Below, piece by piece: positions 21,367 to 27,755 of a DNA stretch of 27,755 nt (within the stretch, counting starts at the first letter, position 1; each line of letters starts with the position of its first letter). The stretch covers positions 1 through 27,755 of IMG/VR virus record IMGVR_UViG_3300025314_000080, one strand, 5' to 3'. Origin of the DNA: a virus. Under the pieces are notes generated by a model. That model worked only from the letters and a program-made list of their open reading frames with translations, had not been told where the DNA came from and did no database searches. The translations under genes and the position numbers were made by a program.

Positions 21367-24300
21367 TTGCCGCCTTCCGCTAAGGATCGGCGGCAAGCCG
21401 CAGCCGCAGCCCGCAAGAAACGGGCTGTCAACGTCAATCCGCGTGTCCCGGCCAAGATAAAGCAAGCGCGCACTCGCGCGTTCCTCGCGCAGGCGACCCC
21501 GGACGCCTCCTGGCTCGCCCGCAACCCCGGACTGACCCGAGCGCCGCTCACCACGGTTGGTGGGCCTGCCGCCCTGGACAGCAAGCTCAGGAACGAAGTG
21601 CTCGCCTGGGAGCAAATGCGCCGACAGGCAACCCTGGCGCAGAAACGGGGGCAGTTCGTTGGGCGGCCTGTCGCTCTCGCTGCCGCCCCACGGGGGGCGC
21701 TTGGCTCCCAGTTGAAGGGGTTCGCGCAGGAAGGGTCCGCGATGGCTGTCGGCCCCTCCCTCGCCTCCTATCTGCCGGGCGGCCCTAAACCGTACTTTGA
21801 CCCGAAGGATGTGGCGCTCGGCCTCGTTGGCGTGTTCCCGTTCGGCAGGGCCGGGAAGCTCCTACGCGCAGGAGCCCCGGCCACACGAACTCTCGCACAC
21901 GCCGGTTACTCCGCCACCATTCCGGCCGCCGGCTCCCTGATCGGACGTGGCATCGAGAACCTCTCCTGGGCAGCCCGAACCGGTACCAGCAAGACGAAGA
22001 AGATCGCGTCCGAGATCCAACGGACGTCGAAGAACGTGTCGTTGGTGAAAGCCTCCCCGGGGGAGGCGCTTCGTAAGGTCGGAAGGAAGCTCCGTGCTGA
22101 CCAGCAAGTCGCCCTGCGCCTCGTCGCGGAGGGCGTTCCGATCGACGAGCAGATCGCGTACTACACGAAGCAGGCGACTGCGGCGGCTGTGCGCGGCGAC
22201 AAGGACTCAGAGTTGGCACATCGGTTGCATATCGCGCTGATCCAGGCGGCCCGGAAACACTTGCTGGACTTGCCGACCGGGCCGACGTTGCAGCCGTCGA
22301 AACGTGTGCTCGCGCAGGCGTGGGGGTTGCTTGAGAAGACGTCCGGGACGAGAGAGGAGATCGCGAAATCCCTGGGGCGTCTTACTGAGGAGGGAATAGC
22401 CGCCCGAATCCAGATGCCAGGTCGCATCGTCAAGGGCGCAAAGTTCTACTCGCGGGGTGATGCGAAGGCGGACATTCGCCAGCACATTACTGGAGTCCGT
22501 GCGCTCGAGTCGGACATCATCACTGCGGGCAAAGGTGAAGCTCGGGAGCTTACGCGCAGTGCTTCCCGTGTGTCTGCCCGTGGCGAGCAGTTCCGGCGGG
22601 AGGCCGAACGGATTGGTATTAGCACAGCCGAATGGGACAAGGAGATCGCGCGCACATTCGCTGCGGGCTCCCGAGCTAGGGGCGCCAGGATTCGTGTTGC
22701 TGACAGACTTGAGCGGCAGCAAGCAGCACTCAGTCGGGCACAGGATGCGCTTGAGAACGCGATCACGGCCACCCGAGGGTTCACTGCCGCTGACATCGCT
22801 CGTCGTATCGCACGTGTGAACGCGATTCGCAAGAGCCTGAAGCTGACGAAGGCGGAAGCGGACGTTCTGCGCCGGGAGGGTGCGGAGGTTACGCAGTGGC
22901 ACGAGCTGGCGGGAGCGATGGCTGATACTGAACTCGATCGGATGGTCGGCTCGTTGCGCCGCGCTGTGATCGCGCTCGAATCGGCCCGGGGCACGAGTAG
23001 GGCGTCGCGTGAGCAGGCGGGTCGGGTGTTGACTGAGGCTGAGGGCGCTGCGGCCCGCATCCGTTCTCAGGGTGTCAAGGTAGCTCAGGGGATCAGGGCG
23101 CGTGGAGGCACCATCACCGGCGCCGAGGGCTTCTCGGGAGGCAAGGTGTACGTTCCCGAGGCGCGAGGAGTGCCCGGCTCCACTGTTGTGAGCCCCAGGT
23201 CCGTCTCGTTGCAAGCTGGCGCGATCATCTCCGGCGGCTGGCGCAGGGGTATCACCGCCCTCGGACGTGACCCGTCTCTTACGCACGCCTACAAGGGTGC
23301 TCTGAAAGAGAGCGGACTCTTCCGCACCGACGTCACGAACCTCAGCGCGAGCGCACTCGCGAAGGCGATCCGACTTGACTCGATCAAACGTCTTCGGGAC
23401 ATCCTGCTCACAGGTGCCCGAGACACCCCCGATCCGGCTCACCTGGACGACTGGGTAGCGATCAAGGTAGACCCGACCAAGGATCTTCCGGGTGCGCTCA
23501 AGTCGTTTTGGGACCGTTGGGAGAGTAAGGCCGGGTTCACCGGCAGGGAGATGGAACGGCTCGGTGACGATACGGCCCAGACGCTCCGGGACGCTCTCTT
23601 CCCGAACATTCCGCCCAGCCTAGAGCCGATCGCGAACATCAAATGGGTTCCGAAGGCGATGGTCGACAAGATCGGAATGTTGAACCCGTTCGCACTCAAG
23701 TTCCCCGGCAGCCAAAGCATCGGGACGCGGGCTCTCAAGGGCAGCGTCGACGTGTACAACGACCTCGAACGGTTCGCGATCCTATTCCTGAACCCAGCGT
23801 ACGGGCCGGTCAACTTCCTCGGAAACACCGCCATGAACCTGTTCCAACAAGGCGCGTTCCTGCCTGCCAACTGGATCAAGTCTGTGCGGCTAATGACGAA
23901 GATGAAAGCGGAGAACGTCGTCGCCCTGGACGGGGTAATCGGCAGAGGCCTGACCGCCACGTTCAGCCCAATAACAGCTGGAATCAAAGGCGTTACAGCC
24001 CCCGTTGGCGGCGCGATCGGCACCCTCACCGACCTTCTCCCCCGGCGTGCCGCGTTCTTCCACGAAGCGCGCAGGCAGGGATATCGGACGCACGCAGAGG
24101 TAGATGCCCTCTTCGACGCCGCCCGCTCCGGCGACGAAGTGGCAATGGGAAACGTCGACCAGATCGCCCGTCGCGGTAACGACGCGATCATCGACTATGG
24201 ACGCCAAAGCCCGGTCGAGCAGCACATCATCGGCCGCATCCTCTTCTTCTACCCGTGGGTCAAGGGCGCAAGCCGCTACACCTACCGGTTCCCCCTGGAA

Positions 24301-25299
24301 CACCCCTACCAGGCTGCTGGCCTCGGTTACGGTGGCTACAAGACGAAAGAGTACGCGGAAGAGAAACTCGGCGAAGACCGCCCCTGGTACACGCAGTTCG
24401 ATGTGCCGCTCCCCGAGGGGCTGGCCGAAGAGTTGAACAAGCTGGGGGTCGGCCGAGAAGGAATGCCACTTGTGATCGGCCTCCGCCAACTGTTCCCGCA
24501 AGCTACCGCAGTCGAGCTGGCTCAGTCCGTGTACGGGTTCGCGACCGGTTCGACCGACATGCCGCAACTGGCGGAAAGTCTGACCCCGGCCATCGGCAAC
24601 ATCGTTACCGCCATCACCGGGTACGACACGTTCAAGCAGAAGGAAGTCGGCTCCGGTGCTCGCACTTTCCTACGGCAAAGCTACGAGACGCTCCCCCCTG
24701 TCCGCTTCTACAAGGGGCTCACGGAGGAAAAGTCGAAGCAGGCGTTGTACCCGCGCACCAAGACGGACGAACTGATCAGGATCGGCCTAGGCGGCCTCGC
24801 CCCGAAGCCATTCAACCCTGAGACCGCCAAGAGGATCACGACCGGCGACAGGGGAATCAGCACGGCAGCGCGCAAACGCGCGCAGTTCGTCCGCGACAAC
24901 CCTGATCTGATCAACCCTGGTTACTTGCCGTACGCGGTCAAGTACCGGCAGATGTACGAAGGCGTACTCGCCGGGCAACGGTCGCTCGCGGAAGGACTCG
25001 GGATCAAGGTTGGCGACAACACGTACGAGTCTGGTGACCAAGGGTTGACGCCGAAGCAGGAGTACGCGGTCAAGCTCGCCGTTCTCAAGCAGGTACGCCC
25101 GGACGTGCTCACCCCCGAGCTTGAGAAGAACTTCACCGCCTACTTCAAGCCCGACAGCACAGACCCGGAAGTCGCCAAGTGGTCTGAGGCGTTCAAGACG
25201 TGGATCAACGAACGACTCAGGTTCAAGGACGAACTGGGGTACGGGATCGACTACCTGATCGACAAGGCACGAGAGAAGAAGAAGCAGCTTGCTGGCTAG
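21367..25299 (+). CDS. Large internal/ejection virion protein candidate
   Basis: At 1310 residues this is the longest gene. It has a basic Ala-rich start (DRRQAAAAARKKRAVNVN), a long Ala/Arg/Glu coiled region at about residues 360-580, and hydrophobic stretches at about residues 804-838 (NPAYGPVNFLGNTAMNLFQQ) and 857-892 (GLTATFSPITAGIKGVTAPV), followed by FFYPWVKGASRYTY. The hydrophobic parts could insert into a membrane during DNA entry. The C-terminal end is Lys/Glu-rich. No lysozyme or polymerase motif is visible. Length, position before the lysis genes and composition fit the largest ejection protein of a short-tailed phage. TTG start one base after the upstream stop. The function is inference. 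Confidence 0.7.
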   Translation: MPPSAKDRRQAAAAARKKRAVNVNPRVPAKIKQARTRAFLAQATPDASWLARNPGLTRAPLTTVGGPAALDSKLRNEVLAWEQMRRQATLAQKRGQFVGRPVALAAAPRGALGSQLKGFAQEGSAMAVGPSLASYLPGGPKPYFDPKDVALGLVGVFPFGRAGKLLRAGAPATRTLAHAGYSATIPAAGSLIGRGIENLSWAARTGTSKTKKIASEIQRTSKNVSLVKASPGEALRKVGRKLRADQQVALRLVAEGVPIDEQIAYYTKQATAAAVRGDKDSELAHRLHIALIQAARKHLLDLPTGPTLQPSKRVLAQAWGLLEKTSGTREEIAKSLGRLTEEGIAARIQMPGRIVKGAKFYSRGDAKADIRQHITGVRALESDIITAGKGEARELTRSASRVSARGEQFRREAERIGISTAEWDKEIARTFAAGSRARGARIRVADRLERQQAALSRAQDALENAITATRGFTAADIARRIARVNAIRKSLKLTKAEADVLRREGAEVTQWHELAGAMADTELDRMVGSLRRAVIALESARGTSRASREQAGRVLTEAEGAAARIRSQGVKVAQGIRARGGTITGAEGFSGGKVYVPEARGVPGSTVVSPRSVSLQAGAIISGGWRRGITALGRDPSLTHAYKGALKESGLFRTDVTNLSASALAKAIRLDSIKRLRDILLTGARDTPDPAHLDDWVAIKVDPTKDLPGALKSFWDRWESKAGFTGREMERLGDDTAQTLRDALFPNIPPSLEPIANIKWVPKAMVDKIGMLNPFALKFPGSQSIGTRALKGSVDVYNDLERFAILFLNPAYGPVNFLGNTAMNLFQQGAFLPANWIKSVRLMTKMKAENVVALDGVIGRGLTATFSPITAGIKGVTAPVGGAIGTLTDLLPRRAAFFHEARRQGYRTHAEVDALFDAARSGDEVAMGNVDQIARRGNDAIIDYGRQSPVEQHIIGRILFFYPWVKGASRYTYRFPLEHPYQAAGLGYGGYKTKEYAEEKLGEDRPWYTQFDVPLPEGLAEELNKLGVGREGMPLVIGLRQLFPQATAVELAQSVYGFATGSTDMPQLAESLTPAIGNIVTAITGYDTFKQKEVGSGARTFLRQSYETLPPVRFYKGLTEEKSKQALYPRTKTDELIRIGLGGLAPKPFNPETAKRITTGDRGISTAARKRAQFVRDNPDLINPGYLPYAVKYRQMYEGVLAGQRSLAEGLGIKVGDNTYESGDQGLTPKQEYAVKLAVLKQVRPDVLTPELEKNFTAYFKPDSTDPEVAKWSEAFKTWINERLRFKDELGYGIDYLIDKAREKKKQLAG

Positions 25300-25397
25300 C
25301 GTCGGCCTCGGCTACGGCCAAAGTCATAAGCGATGACCATGGTCCCAATCCAGAAGACAATCGCGACCAACACCCCAATCCTGTCTAGGACGGACAT
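25296..25397 (-). CDS. Possible 33-residue single-span membrane protein
   Basis: The minus strand encodes MSVLDRIGVLVAIVF, then WIGTMVIAYDFGRSRGRR and a stop. Residues 7-24 form a hydrophobic helix and the tail is strongly basic, a typical small membrane protein. It nearly fills the 118-base gap between two + strand genes, and its stop overlaps the upstream gene's stop as the shared CTAG. Upstream on the minus strand are TTGACA, a 16-base spacer and TATGCT, placing transcription start within 3 bases of the ATG (leaderless). No ribosome binding site is needed in that case. It might be a holin regulator next to the lysis genes, but function is a guess. It is also the only minus-strand gene, and chance is possible. 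Confidence 0.45.
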   Translation of the reverse strand: MSVLDRIGVLVAIVFWIGTMVIAYDFGRSRGRR

Positions 25398-25406
25398 GAC
25401 GGACGG

Positions 25407-25434
25407 AGCATACTCCGATGGCTAAGCGTGTCAA
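25407..25434 (-). promoter_or_regulatory. Possible minus-strand promoter overlapping lysin start
   Basis: On the minus strand, TTGACA (complement of 25429-25434) and TATGCT (complement of 25407-25412) are 16 bases apart. The -35 box is a perfect match and the -10 box matches at four of six bases. It spans the ribosome binding site and start codon of the lysin gene on the + strand, so the two activities could interfere. Confidence 0.4.
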
Positions 25435-26527
25435 CACCATCCGCCTGACTCGCCAAATCCAACGCTACCTGACGTCGAAGCGGTCACCCCTAGCCCCCTA
25501 CGCCGCCAGCATTGTCCGGGCAGGCCAACGCTACGGCGTCGACCCCCGGTTGCTCGTCGCCATCGCCGGTGCGGAAACCTCGTTCGCCACCAACCCCAAA
25601 GCCGGCCAGGACATCACCACCGGTCACAACGCCTGGGGGTGGGGGCCACACATCGCATTCCCCTCCTGGGAAGCGAGCATCGACACTGTGGCCCGCGGCC
25701 TTCGCAAGGGCTACCTCGATCAGGGGCTCACCACAGTCCCCCAGATCGGCCGCAAGTGGGCACCGTTGGGGGCGGCGAATGACCCGAACTGGCTGAACAC
25801 CGGCTGGGCCGGAAACGTGTCAGCCGTGATGAACCAGTTGGGAGCGGGGGGGGCGGTCGGCCCTGGGGCTGTCCCTTTCGGACCCGCGCCTGGCTCACAA
25901 GCCGCTACCCCTGGCTCCCCCGCATCCGCCCCAGGGTTTGACCGTAAAGGATTCGCCCTCGCCACGTTAGGGCAGATTGCGCAGGGCACGTATGACCCGA
26001 TACGGATGCTCATGGAAATGCCCAAGTTCCACACCGGGGCTCCGAAGGCCGGAGCTGCCCCACGAGTCCGGGCTGGGAAGCCGGTCAGGATCGGGAACCT
26101 CATCGCACCAATGACAACCAAGGTCACGAGTGGCAGTGAGTTCGCGTCCCCGGACGCTGAAGGCGCACCGGCCGCGAACGGCACCCGCTACCACGCTGCG
26201 AAGGACTGGTTCGCCCCCGCCGGCTCAGCCGTGTTCGCCCCGATGGACGGGATGATCGTGGAGGTGAAGCCGAGCGTCGGCACGAGCGGCCAAGTCTACG
26301 GTGGTGTCGTCAAAGTCCAGGGGGCAGACGGACGGGTGTTCGTGTTCCGCCACGTCAACCCGCGCGACTTCAAGGTCGGACAGCGGGTGCGAGCCGGGGC
26401 GCAGATCGCGACCGTCAGCCCGTGGACTGGGGGATCACCGCATAGTCACATAGAGCTTTGGCAGACGCTGGAAGGCGGATACGTTTTCGAGAATCTTCGG
26501 GATCCGATGAGCGTCTTCGGAGGATAG
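25418..26527 (+). CDS. Two-domain endolysin: lysozyme-like plus M23 peptidase
   Basis: A 369-residue peptidoglycan hydrolase. Residues 25-115 form a lytic transglycosylase or glucosaminidase-like domain (RAGQRYGVDPRLLVAIAGAE with Glu53 as likely acid, NAWGWG, then SIDTVARGLRKGYLDQG). A Pro/Ala/Gly linker covers about residues 140-175. Residues 235-365 are an M23 (LytM-type) zinc endopeptidase with His259-x3-Asp263 (RYHAAKD) and the second motif His342-x-His344 (SPHSHIELW). It should cut both sugar backbone and peptide bridges. No signal peptide. GGAG lies 9 bases upstream of the ATG. The gene could also act in the virion, since such pairs occur in tail hydrolases. Confidence 0.9.
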   Translation: MAKRVNTIRLTRQIQRYLTSKRSPLAPYAASIVRAGQRYGVDPRLLVAIAGAETSFATNPKAGQDITTGHNAWGWGPHIAFPSWEASIDTVARGLRKGYLDQGLTTVPQIGRKWAPLGAANDPNWLNTGWAGNVSAVMNQLGAGGAVGPGAVPFGPAPGSQAATPGSPASAPGFDRKGFALATLGQIAQGTYDPIRMLMEMPKFHTGAPKAGAAPRVRAGKPVRIGNLIAPMTTKVTSGSEFASPDAEGAPAANGTRYHAAKDWFAPAGSAVFAPMDGMIVEVKPSVGTSGQVYGGVVKVQGADGRVFVFRHVNPRDFKVGQRVRAGAQIATVSPWTGGSPHSHIELWQTLEGGYVFENLRDPMSVFGG

Positions 26528-26535
26528 GAGACACG

Positions 26536-27198
26536 ATGCCCAAAACGCCCAACGAACGGACCCTAGCCACCCTGCGCTTGCGCGTCGGTTGCCACGAGAC
26601 CCCGGCCGGGACGAACAACGGGCCGTGCGTGAACGAGGCGCAGGAGCGCACCTGGCTTCGCGTCCCCGGCCCCGGGCAGCAGGGCTGGCCGTGGTGTGTG
26701 GCCGAGTTCCAACTGACCGTCTGGAAGGTGTTCGGGAAAGAGTACCCGCGCGCGACGGCTGAGGTATGCGACTTAGCCGACGATGCCCGTGAGCGCGGCC
26801 TAACCATCCCGAAGGAGATGGCGAAACCCGGCGACTGGCCGTGCCTCGGCTGCGACCACATCACCTGCCTCGTCAGCCGGGATGCGGCGACCGGCACGTT
26901 CGTCGGCCTTGGAGGGAACCAGTCCGACGCCGTACAGGAGAGCACCTACCAGTGGTCAAGGGCCACGGTGGTCATCTCCACCATGCGGCTTGCCGCGCTC
27001 CTCGAGGGCGTGATTGCCCCCGTACCGCCCGTCAAGCCCAAGAGACGGCCCGTCTACCAGGTTGTGCGGGGTGAAGGCGAGAAGGCGAGGATCGTGTACA
27101 CGTCCCCATCTCTGGACGCCGCCGCCTCGAAGGCGGCTGAGCTGATCCGCAAGGGGGCTCAGGGGGCGAAACTGATCAAGAGGCCGCCGAAGCCGTGA
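26536..27198 (+). CDS. CHAP/NlpC-like cysteine peptidase (second lysin candidate)
   Basis: The 220-residue protein has the order Cys54 (GWPWCVAEFQ), His108 (CDHITCLVS) and Asn128 (GLGGNQSDAV), a Cys-His-polar arrangement as in CHAP and related amidases or endopeptidases. Preceding parts resemble amidase starts (GCHETPAGTNNGPCVNEAQE). A 45-residue C-terminal module (about 170-215, RRPVYQVVRGEGEKARIVYT) looks like a SPOR-type beta/alpha wall-binding domain. The frame is open to 26458, but ATG at 26536 has AGGAG 5 bases upstream (26526-26530) and starts after the lysin stop. With the other lysin it gives two hydrolases of different chemistry. Confidence 0.78.
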   Translation: MPKTPNERTLATLRLRVGCHETPAGTNNGPCVNEAQERTWLRVPGPGQQGWPWCVAEFQLTVWKVFGKEYPRATAEVCDLADDARERGLTIPKEMAKPGDWPCLGCDHITCLVSRDAATGTFVGLGGNQSDAVQESTYQWSRATVVISTMRLAALLEGVIAPVPPVKPKRRPVYQVVRGEGEKARIVYTSPSLDAAASKAAELIRKGAQGAKLIKRPPKP

Positions 27199-27458
27199 GC
27201 GTTCCACCGGTGAACGGCGGGGTAGCGTCCACCCTCCGTGCCCACGAGCGGCGTCTCGACAAGCTCGAGGACACCCAGCCGGCAGTCCTCGCCGAACGAG
27301 TGCGGATCCTCACCACTAGTACTCACAGTGAGATGGGCGCGCTCTGGAAAGAGCTGCGGCTGGTGAAACGCGCCCTATGGGCGTTCGTGATCGTGATCGT
27401 CGTTCTCGCCGTTCCTGCGATCGCAATGATGGCGACGATGATCGCCGACCGAGGATGA
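27195..27458 (+). CDS. Single-span membrane protein, holin candidate
   Basis: The 87-residue protein has a charged helical N-terminal part (residues 11-56, AHERRLDKLEDTQPAVLAER) and one C-terminal transmembrane helix (about 61-83, LWAFVIVIVVLAVPAIAMMA). A coiled coil with a membrane anchor beside endolysin genes resembles small phage holins, although many holins have two or more spans. GTG start in a 4-base GTGA overlap with the peptidase, and ATGA overlap with the next gene. The role is inferred from position. Confidence 0.7.
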   Translation: MSVPPVNGGVASTLRAHERRLDKLEDTQPAVLAERVRILTTSTHSEMGALWKELRLVKRALWAFVIVIVVLAVPAIAMMATMIADRG

Positions 27459-27691
27459 CCCGGCTCACTGTTGCCTTGATCTTGGCTGCGGTCCTGATCA
27501 GCCTAGGTGCTGCCGCGTTCGGGTACACGCTGCTCCAGATGCGACACGCACGGAATGACAACCGGGCTGCGATCTGCGAACTCCGGGACGCCAGCATCGA
27601 CATTCTCGTCCTCGCCCGCGCGACCCCGACCAGGGAGATCGGCTTCTACGAGCTCAGCATCGCCCGGTTGCACAGGATTAGTTGCCCGTGA
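27455..27691 (+). CDS. Small membrane protein, lysis module
   Basis: The 78-residue protein has an N-terminal hydrophobic segment (residues 4-26, LTVALILAAVLISLGAAAFG) followed by a basic, soluble tail with two Cys (ICELRDASIDIL, RLHRISCP). It may be a membrane-anchored lysis partner such as a spanin-like or second holin component; no lipobox or known motif is seen. The frame is open from 27377, but ATG at 27455 gives a 4-base overlap with the upstream gene. Confidence 0.68.
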   Translation: MTRLTVALILAAVLISLGAAAFGYTLLQMRHARNDNRAAICELRDASIDILVLARATPTREIGFYELSIARLHRISCP

Positions 27692-27755
27692 GACCGGATG
27701 ACGTGACGCACTGCCCGGACTGCTGCCAGCCTCTCTGGCTCGACGATGTGGGCTG
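27688..27755 (+). CDS. Start of a small CxxC protein (cut by window end)
   Basis: Only 22 residues are visible. They begin with a GTG in a 4-base GTGA overlap with the membrane protein gene and include THCPDCCQPLWLDD, with Cys9-x2-Cys12 as a likely zinc ligand pair. The C-terminal part lies outside the window, so function cannot be judged. Confidence 0.5.
   Translation, partial: MRPDDVTHCPDCCQPLWLDDVG

Noticed and set aside
22207-23442. Long minus-strand open frame of 411 codons
   Set aside because: It lies entirely inside the 1310-residue gene, is rich in Arg/Ser/Pro as expected from a mirrored GC-rich frame, and has no start signal.
25333-25425. 30-codon + strand frame in the gap before the lysin
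   Set aside because: It overlaps the lysin start, has no ribosome binding site and gives a featureless hydrophilic peptide.

Overview
The window is a 27.8-kb stretch of a tailed bacteriophage genome. It carries the late half: packaging, head, connector, tail, ejection and lysis genes. All confident genes lie on the + strand, most joined by 4-base ATGA or GTGA overlaps. The sequence is GC-rich, GTG and TTG starts are common, and two possible promoters fire almost exactly at a start codon (leaderless). The lytic enzymes carry no signal peptide. Together these suggest an actinobacterial or similar high-GC host, but the sequence does not prove it. There is no tape-measure protein or major tail tube. 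A large multi-domain portal, a P22 gp4/T7 gp11-like adaptor, a propeller-like nozzle candidate and three large Ala/Gln-rich proteins point to a short-tailed (podovirus-like) virion.

Layout. 1-125: non-coding, with a poly-C tract inside an inverted repeat. 126-2099: four small or unknown genes. 2096-7091: large terminase, small accessory protein, portal, small protein, scaffold. 7163-8335: major capsid protein of the SU10/DUF5309 type, followed by a strong hairpin terminator. 8410-9009: unknown head-region protein. 9006-12303: an accessory glycan cassette (GT4-like glycosyltransferase, TagD-like nucleotidyltransferase, two GT2-like glycosyltransferases) interleaved with two small Cys-motif proteins. 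12304-13918: head-tail adaptor, two further Cys-motif proteins and a small virion-like protein that seems to start at ATT. 13939-14490: a self-contained HNH endonuclease unit with its own promoter, leaderless start and terminator. 14512-14874: a LuxR-type DNA-binding protein. 14874-18878: repeat-rich fibre candidate, nozzle-like protein and tail fibre candidate. 18888-25299: three likely internal/ejection proteins, the last of 1310 residues. 25296-25397: a possible 33-residue membrane protein on the minus strand. 25418-27691: two peptidoglycan hydrolases and two single-span membrane proteins. The window ends inside a small CxxC protein.

How it works together. The terminase packs DNA through the portal into a scaffolded capsid. 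The adaptor and nozzle close the head. The fibres bind the cell, and the large internal proteins probably leave with the DNA. The two hydrolases and the membrane proteins form the lysis set. The most unusual parts are the sugar-handling cassette placed between capsid and adaptor, the HNH plus LuxR insertion inside the tail block, and the leaderless minus-strand microprotein whose promoter overlaps the lysin start.
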